Assembly (NCBI GenBank): GCA_036399835.1
Contig: DASWMI010000057.1
Span: 1-35,549 of the forward strand
Direction: 5' to 3'
Source of the DNA: DASYML01 sp036399835
GTDB lineage: Bacteria > Acidobacteriota > Blastocatellia > Pyrinomonadales > Pyrinomonadaceae
Length of the DNA: 35,549 nucleotides
Both the position numbers and the translations under genes were made by a program. This document shows, piece after piece, positions 24,322-32,437 of this stretch (position 1 is the first letter of the stretch; each line of letters begins with the position of its first letter). The notes below the pieces were generated by a model that was given only the letters and a program-made list of their open reading frames with translations, made no database searches and was not told where the DNA came from.

Positions 24322-26139
24322 CTATTGAGCCTGCAAGAGTGTTTGCAGCTCTATCCACTGCACGGAGATGCCCAGCCTGCGCTGGTCCGGGCTTTCACCA
24401 AGGGATGAGAGCGAGGTCGCGTTCGGCAAGCCAAAGCGCAGGACATTCTTCTGTCGCAACAGATTGCTTGGAAGCTTGAGCGACAGTTCGTAAGCCTTCC
24501 TCTCCCTGAGCGAGAAGGTTTGCAAGGGCTGCCCGTTCAAATCAATCTGCAAGACCTGCTCCTCGACCTTTCCCGGAATCAACATTGGTCCAAGCTTTAT
24601 CTTCAAGAACAGATCGCCCGTCTCGCCGTCAGCGAAAATAACCGCCGCCTCGCGTTTATCGCTCCAGCGATACTCAGGCTCAGGCCCGCTCCAGCCGTAC
24701 CATAAATATTTGTCGCTCTCCTTCTTCGTAAAATCAATGCGCGTTTGAGGTTCGATGCGCGGGAATTCGTGCGGGAGCGGCGGATAAATCAGCCCTACTA
24801 GAAACTGCGGCTGCCGCCAGTCCCACAACTGCGCAATCGCTCCTGGCTCGTCCACGACCATAAACCAAATCCAGGGTTCGGCTGAAAGCGCGCCCCGCGC
24901 ATTGGCAAACACGCTCTGCGCGAGCAGCAAGACTCCCAACCACAACTCCGCCCTCTGGACCAGTTTGCCTGTTCCCTTCTCCCGCTGCTCTTTGAGTGCT
25001 CTCAATCTGGCCTCGACTCCTAAGATAGCGAGCAAGACAAACCAGGGAACCAGCCCGGTCATAAAGCGCGGCCCGTAAGATGCTCCGCCCCACCAGGGCG
25101 AGAAGCCCGAGATGACCAGCAGATGGGCCAGGACGACCGTCGAAGCGAGCCAGGCCAGCCTCCCGTACTCGATAAATTTTCTGTAACGCCAGACTAGATA
25201 AGCTATGAACAGGACCAGCGGGACATAGAGCAGCAGCCCGCGCGCGGGACTCAAGAGATTACCCGCAAGCGCCTCGCCGAAAGAATTGAAACCGAGCCGA
25301 CTGGTCCTGTAATAAGCGGGCAGCAAAGAGTTAAAGTGAATCCATGAATAGAGTATAAAGAGGGCCAGCCAGCCTAGCCCCGTGAGTGCGTAAACCACAA
25401 ACAGCGCGCGATAATAGAGCAACAGGTAGATGCTGATGGCGATGATGGCGACGCTGTAAGTCGGGCGTACAAAGTAGGTCCAGGCGAGAAGCGTGGCGAG
25501 CGCAAACGGCCTCAAGCGATGCCTGCCGCATTCCTCAGCCAGCAGCATCAGGAGGACTATGCCGAGCAACACGATTCCCCAGGTATCATTCCAGAGCGCG
25601 CGCGAGGCTGTGGACCAGACCTGTGTCCCGAGCGCAGCGCCGAGAGCGATGATGAGAGACCAGCTACGAGGCAACAGTAGTCGCGCCGTCAAGTAGAAGA
25701 TGGCTGTGAGCGCGGCCATCAGCAAAGAAGCGAGACTCCTTTCCAGCTTAATCTCTCCCATAATGTTATATGTGCCGTCCGCATTGGCTGCCGAGAGGCC
25801 GAGCGCGTTCATCAGTGCGACGTATGGAATCGAGAGGATGGAGCTGCCGGGCGGAAAATAATAGTAGAAGCGGCCACCGACAATATCCATGTGATACTCG
25901 CTCCCGTTCTGTATATGCCCGTCGTGATAGGTCGGCTCGAAGCGCTTGAGATTGTAATGGTCCAAGGCAAAGCTTCGATACCTGTAGAGGCTCTCGCTGA
26001 GCAGCATCGAATAGTTAGAGTCCGTCACCTGATGGACCGGAGAGAACCAGAAGATGAGCAGAGTCGTGATGAAGATGAGCCAGCCTGTCAAGAGGTCCGG
26101 CCCGATTCGCTTGAGCTGCTGCCCCGTATTCTTGCGCAT
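24322..26139 (-). CDS. GT-C-like membrane protein, paralog 1 of 3, with YLWYGWS module
   Basis: A 605-residue protein. The N-terminal helix ends at WFSPVHQVTDSNYSML, whose Asp40 sits where GT-C enzymes carry the first-loop acidic residue. Next are GRFYYYFPPGSSILSIP and LGTQVWSTASRALWNDTWG, both conserved in the paralogs at 26146 and 33832. About ten to eleven helices end near residue 430; then comes a module with YLWYGWSGPEPEYRWSDKREAAVIF, IDLNGQPLQTFSL and DQRRLGISVQWIEL. It starts 6 bases after the paralog ahead of it, so they share a transcript. Probable envelope glycan transferase; donor and acceptor unknown. Confidence 0.7.
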   Translation of the reverse strand: MRKNTGQQLKRIGPDLLTGWLIFITTLLIFWFSPVHQVTDSNYSMLLSESLYRYRSFALDHYNLKRFEPTYHDGHIQNGSEYHMDIVGGRFYYYFPPGSSILSIPYVALMNALGLSAANADGTYNIMGEIKLERSLASLLMAALTAIFYLTARLLLPRSWSLIIALGAALGTQVWSTASRALWNDTWGIVLLGIVLLMLLAEECGRHRLRPFALATLLAWTYFVRPTYSVAIIAISIYLLLYYRALFVVYALTGLGWLALFILYSWIHFNSLLPAYYRTSRLGFNSFGEALAGNLLSPARGLLLYVPLVLFIAYLVWRYRKFIEYGRLAWLASTVVLAHLLVISGFSPWWGGASYGPRFMTGLVPWFVLLAILGVEARLRALKEQREKGTGKLVQRAELWLGVLLLAQSVFANARGALSAEPWIWFMVVDEPGAIAQLWDWRQPQFLVGLIYPPLPHEFPRIEPQTRIDFTKKESDKYLWYGWSGPEPEYRWSDKREAAVIFADGETGDLFLKIKLGPMLIPGKVEEQVLQIDLNGQPLQTFSLRERKAYELSLKLPSNLLRQKNVLRFGLPNATSLSSLGESPDQRRLGISVQWIELQTLLQAQ

Positions 26140-26145
26140 GAATAA

Positions 26146-27948
26146 CTACTGCCCTGCTCCGCTCGATTGAAGCTGCATCCATTCGGCCCTGATACCCAGA
26201 AGGCGACGGTCGTCGCTCAACTTCAAAGCCTTCGGAGAGACAGCATCCCTGAGCTTAAAGGTCAGGATATTTTTATCCTTCAGCAAACTCTTGGGCAGCG
26301 CGATGGAATAAACCCTGGCCGCCTCATCCTTCAACACGAGAGGCTCAAGCTCCTGCCCGTTCAGCGCCAACTCGACTCTCTGCTCGTCAACAACACCACG
26401 CGCCAGAAATGGTCCAAGCTTGATTTCCAGAGCGAGGTCGCCCGCCTCTTCGAGAGCAAAGATGATGGCGGCCTCCCTGCCATCGCTCCAGCGTATGCGC
26501 GGCTCGGTCCAGCTCCAACCGTACCACAAATATTTATCAGCTTCAGGCGCGGCCAGATTGACGCGGCCCTCCATCAGGGGAAACTCGCGCGGCAGCGGCG
26601 GGTGGACCAGTCCGGCCAGAAACTGCGGCTCGCGCCAGTCCCAGATTTTGCCCGGCACGGTGTCCACGTTCGTCGGCCAAAGATTCCAGACCCAGGTCTC
26701 CTGTGCGATTGCACCGCGCGCGTTGACAAGCACGCTCAAGAGCAAAAGCACAGCGCCCGCCGCCAGCTCAAGCTTCCCCCTGATGTCACGCGCAGAGGCA
26801 GCATCTACGCGCCGCGACCCTTTAGCCTGAAAAGCTATGACGGCGAGCAACAGAAACCAGGGCAGGATTCCTGTCGTGTAGCGCGGCCCGTAGCAGAACC
26901 CGCCGTTCCATGGAGTAAAGCCCGCGATGACCAGCAGGTGCAGAGCGATAATCAAGAGGGAAAGCAGGACCAGCCGTTTGTGGACCAGAGTCTCTCTGTA
27001 ACGCACAAGCAGGTAAAAGACGAAGAGCAACACTGGAACGAAAATGAAGAGTCCGCGCGAAGGGCTGATGAGATTTCCGGCAAAGGCCGTCCCGAATGAA
27101 CGGAAGCTGAGGCGGTTCGCCAGAAAATAGTTGGGCAGCGGTTGATGAAAGTTGGTCCAGGAATAAATGATGAAGCCGGCCAGCCAGAACGCTCCCGCCA
27201 ACGCATACCGGACAAAGAGGCCGCGATAAAAGATGAAGAGATAAGCCGTGATGGCGAGTATGGAGACAGAGTTGGTCGGGCGCACGAAGTAGGCCCAGGC
27301 CAGCAGGCTCGCCAGCACTATCGGATTGAGCCTGCGTCTTTTGGTCTCCTGCGCGAGCAGCATCCAGACCACTATGCCGAGCAAGAGGACGGCCCAGGTA
27401 TCGCTCCACAGAGCGCGCGAAGCTGTGGACCAAAGTTGTGTCCCGAAAGCAGAGGCGAGAGCGATAAGCAGGCTCCAGCGCAGCGGCAGCACGAGGCGGC
27501 TCGTGAAAAAGAAGATGCTTGAGAGGGCCGCCATTAAGATCGCTGCCAGGCTCGTCTCAATCATCTCCTCCCCGTCAGGGTTGTAGGTCCCGTCAGGGTT
27601 GGACGCCGAAATGCCGAAGGCGTTCATCACTGCGACGAAGGGAGTGGAGAGGATGGAGCTGCCCGGCGGCATGTAGTAATAAAGATGTGGTCCAACCAGC
27701 TCCAACTGGTACATCTCGCCGTTCTTGTATGTATTGTCGTGATAACGAGGCGGGCGGCGCTCGATAGCATAGTGGTCCAGCGCAAAGCTTCCATGCTTGA
27801 AGAGGCTCTCGCTGACGAGCATCGAATAGTTGGAATCCGTCAACTGGTGTACGGGCGAGAGCCAGAAGATGAGGAGCGCCGCGACGAAGATTAATCCGCC
27901 AGCCATCAAATCTTGCGCGCGGGAACTGGATAACCGGCTTCGGCTCAT
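26146..27948 (-). CDS. GT-C-like membrane protein, paralog 2 of 3, with YLWYGWS module
   Basis: A 600-residue paralog with the same order: LSPVHQLTDSNYSMLVSESL, LYYYMPPGSSILSTP, FGTQLWSTASRALWSDTWA, a run of membrane helices, and a C-terminal module (YLWYGWSWTEPRIRWSDGREAAIIF, LALNGQELEPLVL, DDRRLLGIRAEWMQL). The segment NLISPSRGLFIFVPVLLFVFY is nearly identical, also at DNA level, to the paralog at 33832 but not to its immediate neighbour at 24322. The start at 27948 lies 32 bases after the stop of the PMT-like gene. Probable envelope glycosyltransferase. Confidence 0.7.
   Translation of the reverse strand: MSRSRLSSSRAQDLMAGGLIFVAALLIFWLSPVHQLTDSNYSMLVSESLFKHGSFALDHYAIERRPPRYHDNTYKNGEMYQLELVGPHLYYYMPPGSSILSTPFVAVMNAFGISASNPDGTYNPDGEEMIETSLAAILMAALSSIFFFTSRLVLPLRWSLLIALASAFGTQLWSTASRALWSDTWAVLLLGIVVWMLLAQETKRRRLNPIVLASLLAWAYFVRPTNSVSILAITAYLFIFYRGLFVRYALAGAFWLAGFIIYSWTNFHQPLPNYFLANRLSFRSFGTAFAGNLISPSRGLFIFVPVLLFVFYLLVRYRETLVHKRLVLLSLLIIALHLLVIAGFTPWNGGFCYGPRYTTGILPWFLLLAVIAFQAKGSRRVDAASARDIRGKLELAAGAVLLLLSVLVNARGAIAQETWVWNLWPTNVDTVPGKIWDWREPQFLAGLVHPPLPREFPLMEGRVNLAAPEADKYLWYGWSWTEPRIRWSDGREAAIIFALEEAGDLALEIKLGPFLARGVVDEQRVELALNGQELEPLVLKDEAARVYSIALPKSLLKDKNILTFKLRDAVSPKALKLSDDRRLLGIRAEWMQLQSSGAGQ
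27002..27089. repeat. 88-bp block nearly identical to 34700-34787
   Basis: The two blocks match at 82 of 88 positions without gaps, inside two paralogous genes whose flanking sequence is more diverged. Both encode NLISPSRGLFIFVPVLLFVFYLLVRY. This suggests recent duplication or gene conversion. Confidence 0.75.
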
Positions 27949-27980
27949 AAGCGCCTATTGAAAACTACGGGCTGGTCCGC

Positions 27981-29735
27981 TCACTCCTGCACGCGATAAA
28001 GATAGATCGAATGACCGAAGACGGCTTCGGGCGTGCGCCCTCTATATTCGGCAAAGAAATCGCGGCGCTCTTCTTCAGTGAGCAGGACGCCGTCCCTGCT
28101 CTGCAACATGGGCACGGTCGAGCCGTTGAGATAGCTCGCGCCGATGGCGATGTAGTGCGTCTCAGGCAATCTGGGATTCAGCGACAAAGCATCAACATAC
28201 TCTATGTCGTGCGCCTTAAAGGTGAGCCAGCCCCCGAGCAAGGCTGCTCGCACCCTGGTTTCTCCGCGCGCACGCAGGTATTCGGCCAAAGCTCCCGCGT
28301 CGTCTCCCCACTCGACATTTGAATCCGAGAGATAATACCAATGCGGATGCCGCCAGGCGACCTGATTCATGTAAGACATATAATCCGGAAAGGCGCGCGC
28401 CGCTTCAAAAACCATCCAGCCGCAGAGCAGCGCGACGATAGTTGCGGTCATCATTCGTCGCCTGGTGATTTGCAGTAACTGGTCCAGCATCGCGCCGCAG
28501 AGGACCATCAGAAACGGGAAGACCGGCAGAAAGTGCCTGACGCCGATGTTGATGCGGCTCGTCATAGAGAACGCCGTATAGATGGCTATCGCCGAGAGGG
28601 GCCAGAGAAAAAGCAAGGCTCGCCCGCGCCACAGTTTCCAGGTGGTCCAGCCGAGAGCCGCGAGGGAAAGGAGCAGGAAAGGCAGAGTGGTTTTGAGCGC
28701 GAAGGCGACGGGAAAGTAGTACCACCAGCCGTTCGGACTGTAAGCGCCCCACAGTCCTGCCAGATGCCCGTCCTGGTTGTGGACCAAAACGGTGTAGATA
28801 CCGAGCAGGAAAGACGGCGGAACGAAAACAGAAAGAAGCTGTATGGCTCGCATGACCGGCCCGAAGCTGGCGGGCGTGTTGACGGCTATCCACTGGACAT
28901 CCGAAGCCGCGATGGGCTGGCGGTCGAAGTAGTAAACGACGTTGACGACAAGCAGCATGACCAGCAGCGCGACTGCGGCCCGCGTAGCCAGTGGCGCGAG
29001 CCGCTTGCCTTTTCTCTTCGCCTTCCAGCTCAACGCAACCGCGGCGATGATAAAAATGGGGACGATGATGATGAGCGAGAATTTAGTGACGAGCGCCAGC
29101 CCGAGCGCAAAGCCCAGATAGAGAGCGCGGCTGAGCTTCTGCTTGATGACGAAATTCCGCAGCGTCAAGAAGAACAGCAGATAAGCGAAGGCTGCGGGAA
29201 CATCCGTCTGGACCACACGACCATGCGCGAGCATCGTCGGCTCTAAGGTGAAAAGCAGGACGGCGAAGATGGCTGGGCGCGGGCCGAACAGTTGTCGCGC
29301 GTAGATAAAGACGAGCGCGCCGAAAGAGAGCGTGAGCAGGATCATAGGCACACGCGCCCAGAAAGAGATGGCCGGCATTCGCCGCATGTTCTCGTGCCAG
29401 AAACGTATAAAAGATTCATGGCCGCGAAGGATGGGCGATTCGGTTGATTGCTCAAGGTACGGCGCGGCTGCCGGCCTGATAAAAACGAGCGGGACGGCAG
29501 CGAGCATCTTGACCAGCGGCGGGTGCTCCTGGTTGATGCGGAAATTTCCCTTGAGATGATAATAGCCCGCGGGGATGTGATAGAACTCATCGTTGGTCAG
29601 GCTCTTGCGCGAGATGACGGCCAGCATGTTGAGTCCCATCAAGAGCAGCAGGCCCGCAGAGATGAACGCCGACGGATAGAGAGCAAAGATTTTTCGTGCT
29701 CTCTGAAGCGCAGACCGTGCGCGGGGGTTGTGCAT
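27981..29735 (-). CDS. PMT/ArnT-like GT-C glycosyltransferase
   Basis: A 584-residue membrane protein with the first-loop motif SLTNDEFYHIPAGYYHL (Asp49-Glu50) and INQEHPPLVKM, both typical of dolichyl-phosphate-mannose mannosyltransferase and ArnT relatives. About eleven helices follow, including AISFWARVPMILLTLSFGALVFIYARQLFG. A periplasmic C-terminal region has DSNVEWGDDAGALAEYLRARGE, common in this group. It lacks the YLWYGWS module of its downstream neighbours. It heads a four-gene minus-strand run and is divergent from another GT-C-like gene across a 94-base gap. The substrate should be a polyprenyl-phosphate sugar. Confidence 0.8.
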   Translation of the reverse strand: MHNPRARSALQRARKIFALYPSAFISAGLLLLMGLNMLAVISRKSLTNDEFYHIPAGYYHLKGNFRINQEHPPLVKMLAAVPLVFIRPAAAPYLEQSTESPILRGHESFIRFWHENMRRMPAISFWARVPMILLTLSFGALVFIYARQLFGPRPAIFAVLLFTLEPTMLAHGRVVQTDVPAAFAYLLFFLTLRNFVIKQKLSRALYLGFALGLALVTKFSLIIIVPIFIIAAVALSWKAKRKGKRLAPLATRAAVALLVMLLVVNVVYYFDRQPIAASDVQWIAVNTPASFGPVMRAIQLLSVFVPPSFLLGIYTVLVHNQDGHLAGLWGAYSPNGWWYYFPVAFALKTTLPFLLLSLAALGWTTWKLWRGRALLFLWPLSAIAIYTAFSMTSRINIGVRHFLPVFPFLMVLCGAMLDQLLQITRRRMMTATIVALLCGWMVFEAARAFPDYMSYMNQVAWRHPHWYYLSDSNVEWGDDAGALAEYLRARGETRVRAALLGGWLTFKAHDIEYVDALSLNPRLPETHYIAIGASYLNGSTVPMLQSRDGVLLTEEERRDFFAEYRGRTPEAVFGHSIYLYRVQE

Positions 29736-29829
29736 TTCTGATTCTCTATTCCGACGTGTTAAAGTGCCGCTCGTTTTTGACTACCGGCGCGGCAATTTTC
29801 AAACCAGTTCCGAGCGTCTACGCAAGAGT

Positions 29830-31449
29830 ATGAGACGAATCCTCAAACAGCACTGGCCGCTCGCACTGGCCCTGCTCGCTTTGTGGCTGACGGTCGCGGC
29901 CTTCTGGCTAATCCTCACAGCGCAAACCGGAGGGCGCTTTATCTACGCCCTCGACGATGCTTACATTCACATGGCGATGGCGAAGAACTTTGTCTCCGAG
30001 GGAGTCTGGGGAGTCACCCGTTACGAGTTCAGCTCTTCGACCTCTTCCGTGCTCTGGACGCTGTTGCTCTCAGCCATTTACCTGCTCACGGGAGCGCGCG
30101 AAAAGATACCCTTTATCCTCAACCTGGTTGCCGCGACCTTCGCTCTGGTGGCCGCCTACTTGAGCCTGAAGAATTATTCTATAACTCAAAGACAAAGGTT
30201 TCTACTGCTCGTTGCGTTTATTTTTCTGACATCTCTCCCGCCGCTCGTCTTCAGCGGGATGGAGCACTGCGCGCAGATTCTGATTGACATCTGCTTCGTC
30301 TACCTGGCGGCGCGCGTGCTTGAAGATGAGAGCTTTGCTTTTAAAGATTTCGCTTCGCTCTGCCTGCTAGCCCTGGCCGCGCTCTTGACGCTTATCAGGT
30401 ATGAAGGTCTCTTTCTTATCTCCATCGTCTGCCTGCTCTTTCTCTGGCGCAGGCGCACGGCTTACGCTTTTGCGCTCGGTCTCGCGGCCATTATCCCCAT
30501 CGGTCTCTACGGCCTTGTGTCGGTCCGGCACGGAGCTTTCTGGCTGCCGAACTCCGTGCTCTTAAAGGGAGCGCTCCCGACAGGGGGAGCACTTGGGCCT
30601 TTGAAGCACGCCTATCTCAAATCAATCGAAGGGCCGCATCTCCCGCTCCTGCTGCTCATCACGCTGGCGCTCTATCTCTTCAGGCGCAAACGCGTCAAGA
30701 GGCTTTGGGAGCAGGGCCAGACGCTGCTCATCATCCTGCTCGTCGCCATCGCGGAGCATCTTTTGTTCGCTTCCATCGGCTGGTTTTATCGCTACGAAGC
30801 ATACCTGGTCGCGTTGGGTGTGTTGATTGACGGGGCGCTGATTTGCGAGAGCCTGCCGGATTGGTCCAGCCTCAAGCAAAAGGGCGGGCGCGTTCTTCGT
30901 CCCGCGACAATGGCGCTTTCTGTCTGTTTGTTGGCGGCTCTCATCCCGCTCTTGAAGCGCAGCTTTGATGCTCTGCGGGACACGCCGCGCGCAGACCTCT
31001 CCATCTATCAACAGCAATATCAGATGAGCCTCTTTCTGCGTGAGTATTACCAGGGCGCAGCCGTCGCGGCCAACGACATCGGGGCAATCAACTATTTCGC
31101 CGACATTAGATGCCTGGACCTCTGGGGTCTGGGCAGCGCGGAGATTACACGCGACAAGCTGAGGGGACAATATAATACCAGTCGGATAAAAGAGCTGGCC
31201 GCCAACCATCAGGTAAAGATTGCCGTGGTCTATTCCGGCTGGATTCAAGAATACGGCGGCGTTCCCTCTGCCTGGAAAAGAATGGGCAAATGGGTGACGC
31301 CGGGCTGCATCGTCTGCGGCAGCGATACCATCTCGTTCTATGCGGTTGACCCTGCGGAAGCGGAAGCCCTCACACAGCATCTCAAAGAGTTTAGCCAGCG
31401 ACTTCCCACGGGCGTCCAGCAGGGCGGAAGGTATCTCTCGGAGCGGTAA
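29830..31449 (+). CDS. GT-C-like membrane protein related to arabinofuranosyltransferase-type proteins
   Basis: A 539-residue protein with about ten to eleven membrane helices. The first loop reads FIYALDDAYIHMAMAKNFVSEG (Asp42-Asp43), then WGVTRYEFSSSTSSVLWTLLL. Near the C-terminus is AVAANDIGAINYFADIRCLDLWGLGSAEI. This combination is what I associate with GT-C proteins of the AftB-like and related groups, but a family cannot be assigned firmly. I chose ATG 29830 because the first helix starts soon after; the open frame reaches back to 29728 into the divergent control region. It is the only plus-strand gene in this part of the locus. Probable transferase using the pentofuranose donor made by the adjacent genes. 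Confidence 0.68.
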   Translation: MRRILKQHWPLALALLALWLTVAAFWLILTAQTGGRFIYALDDAYIHMAMAKNFVSEGVWGVTRYEFSSSTSSVLWTLLLSAIYLLTGAREKIPFILNLVAATFALVAAYLSLKNYSITQRQRFLLLVAFIFLTSLPPLVFSGMEHCAQILIDICFVYLAARVLEDESFAFKDFASLCLLALAALLTLIRYEGLFLISIVCLLFLWRRRTAYAFALGLAAIIPIGLYGLVSVRHGAFWLPNSVLLKGALPTGGALGPLKHAYLKSIEGPHLPLLLLITLALYLFRRKRVKRLWEQGQTLLIILLVAIAEHLLFASIGWFYRYEAYLVALGVLIDGALICESLPDWSSLKQKGGRVLRPATMALSVCLLAALIPLLKRSFDALRDTPRADLSIYQQQYQMSLFLREYYQGAAVAANDIGAINYFADIRCLDLWGLGSAEITRDKLRGQYNTSRIKELAANHQVKIAVVYSGWIQEYGGVPSAWKRMGKWVTPGCIVCGSDTISFYAVDPAEAEALTQHLKEFSQRLPTGVQQGGRYLSER

Positions 31450-31525
31450 AGCGCCAATAGGTCAAGCCTGCTCTGCCAGCGAGCCGCAATTCAAGCGAAG
31501 CCTTCTTTATCGGTCAAGCCATTTA

Positions 31526-32398
31526 TCAGGAGATAAGCCAGAGCGTGAGCAGCAGCCAGCCCGCGACCGCGACGAGGATGTGCGGGTCGCGGAAGATTTC
31601 CTGCGCCGGGTCTGCGCCCGTCTGCTTGAAGTGAAGCGCGTAGATATAACGAAAGATGGCGTACATGACGAAAGGCACGGTGTAGATTAAAGCCTCTGTG
31701 TGATGCGCCTGAATCGTCACGGGACTCATCGTGTAAAGGCTGTAGGTGAGGATGACGCAGGTCGCCGTGACGACGATCATCTTGTCGAGCAGCACGGGCT
31801 GGTAATGCTCAAGCACTCGCCTGTGGTCCGACTTTTCACCCGACAGCGCGTAAAGCTCCGCGCGTCTCTTGGCGAACCCCAGGAAGAGGGCCACCATCAG
31901 GCCGCAGAGCAGCAGCCACTGCGAAGGCGCGATGCCGACGCCCGTCGTCCCCGCCAGTATGCGCAGCATAAATCCGCCCGCGATGAGAAAGACATCGAGC
32001 AGGACGATGTGTTTGAGTCCCACCGAATAGGCTATGTTGATGGCGATGTAGATGAGCAGGATGATTAGCACCTTGACGGAGACGAGAAACCCTAAGGCCA
32101 GCCCTATGGTCCACATCACGAGCAGCCAGATGACTGCCAGGCGAATTGAGATGGTCCGCGCGGCAATCGGTCGCAATTTTTTCTTGGGGTGATTGACATC
32201 CCGCTCGCGGTCGAAGAGGTCGTTGAAGATATAGACGCCGCTCGCGACGAGTGAAAAGGCGACTGCCGCGACGAGCACCTGCCGCATCATGAAGGGCTGT
32301 CGCCAGGCATTGGCAAAGAGTATGCCCATCAGGACAAACCCGCTCTTGACCCACTGCCTGGGCCGCATCAATCGCCAGAACTGGACCAGCAATCTCAT
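31526..32398 (-). CDS. UbiA-family polyprenyl-phosphate phosphoribosyltransferase (DPPR synthase-like)
   Basis: About 290 residues and eight to nine helices. The UbiA signature is IFNDLFDRERDVNHPKKKLRPIA (Asn59-Asp60, Asp63, Asp67), with SVGLKHIVLLDVFLIAGGFMLRILAG as the second conserved region. The lysine- and arginine-rich tail of motif 1 and the overall pattern match mycobacterial Rv3806c, which moves phosphoribose from PRPP to decaprenyl phosphate. It is encoded 39 bases after a DprE1-like gene, the next enzyme of that pathway. ATG 32398 is chosen over a TTG at 32434; GGGGAA lies about ten bases upstream. Prenylquinone UbiA enzymes are an alternative, but the neighbour argues against it. 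Confidence 0.82.
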   Translation of the reverse strand: MRLLVQFWRLMRPRQWVKSGFVLMGILFANAWRQPFMMRQVLVAAVAFSLVASGVYIFNDLFDRERDVNHPKKKLRPIAARTISIRLAVIWLLVMWTIGLALGFLVSVKVLIILLIYIAINIAYSVGLKHIVLLDVFLIAGGFMLRILAGTTGVGIAPSQWLLLCGLMVALFLGFAKRRAELYALSGEKSDHRRVLEHYQPVLLDKMIVVTATCVILTYSLYTMSPVTIQAHHTEALIYTVPFVMYAIFRYIYALHFKQTGADPAQEIFRDPHILVAVAGWLLLTLWLIS

Positions 32399-32437
32399 AC
32401 TCGTGTGTTCCCCGAAAGGCCGGAGGATGCTCAAAGT

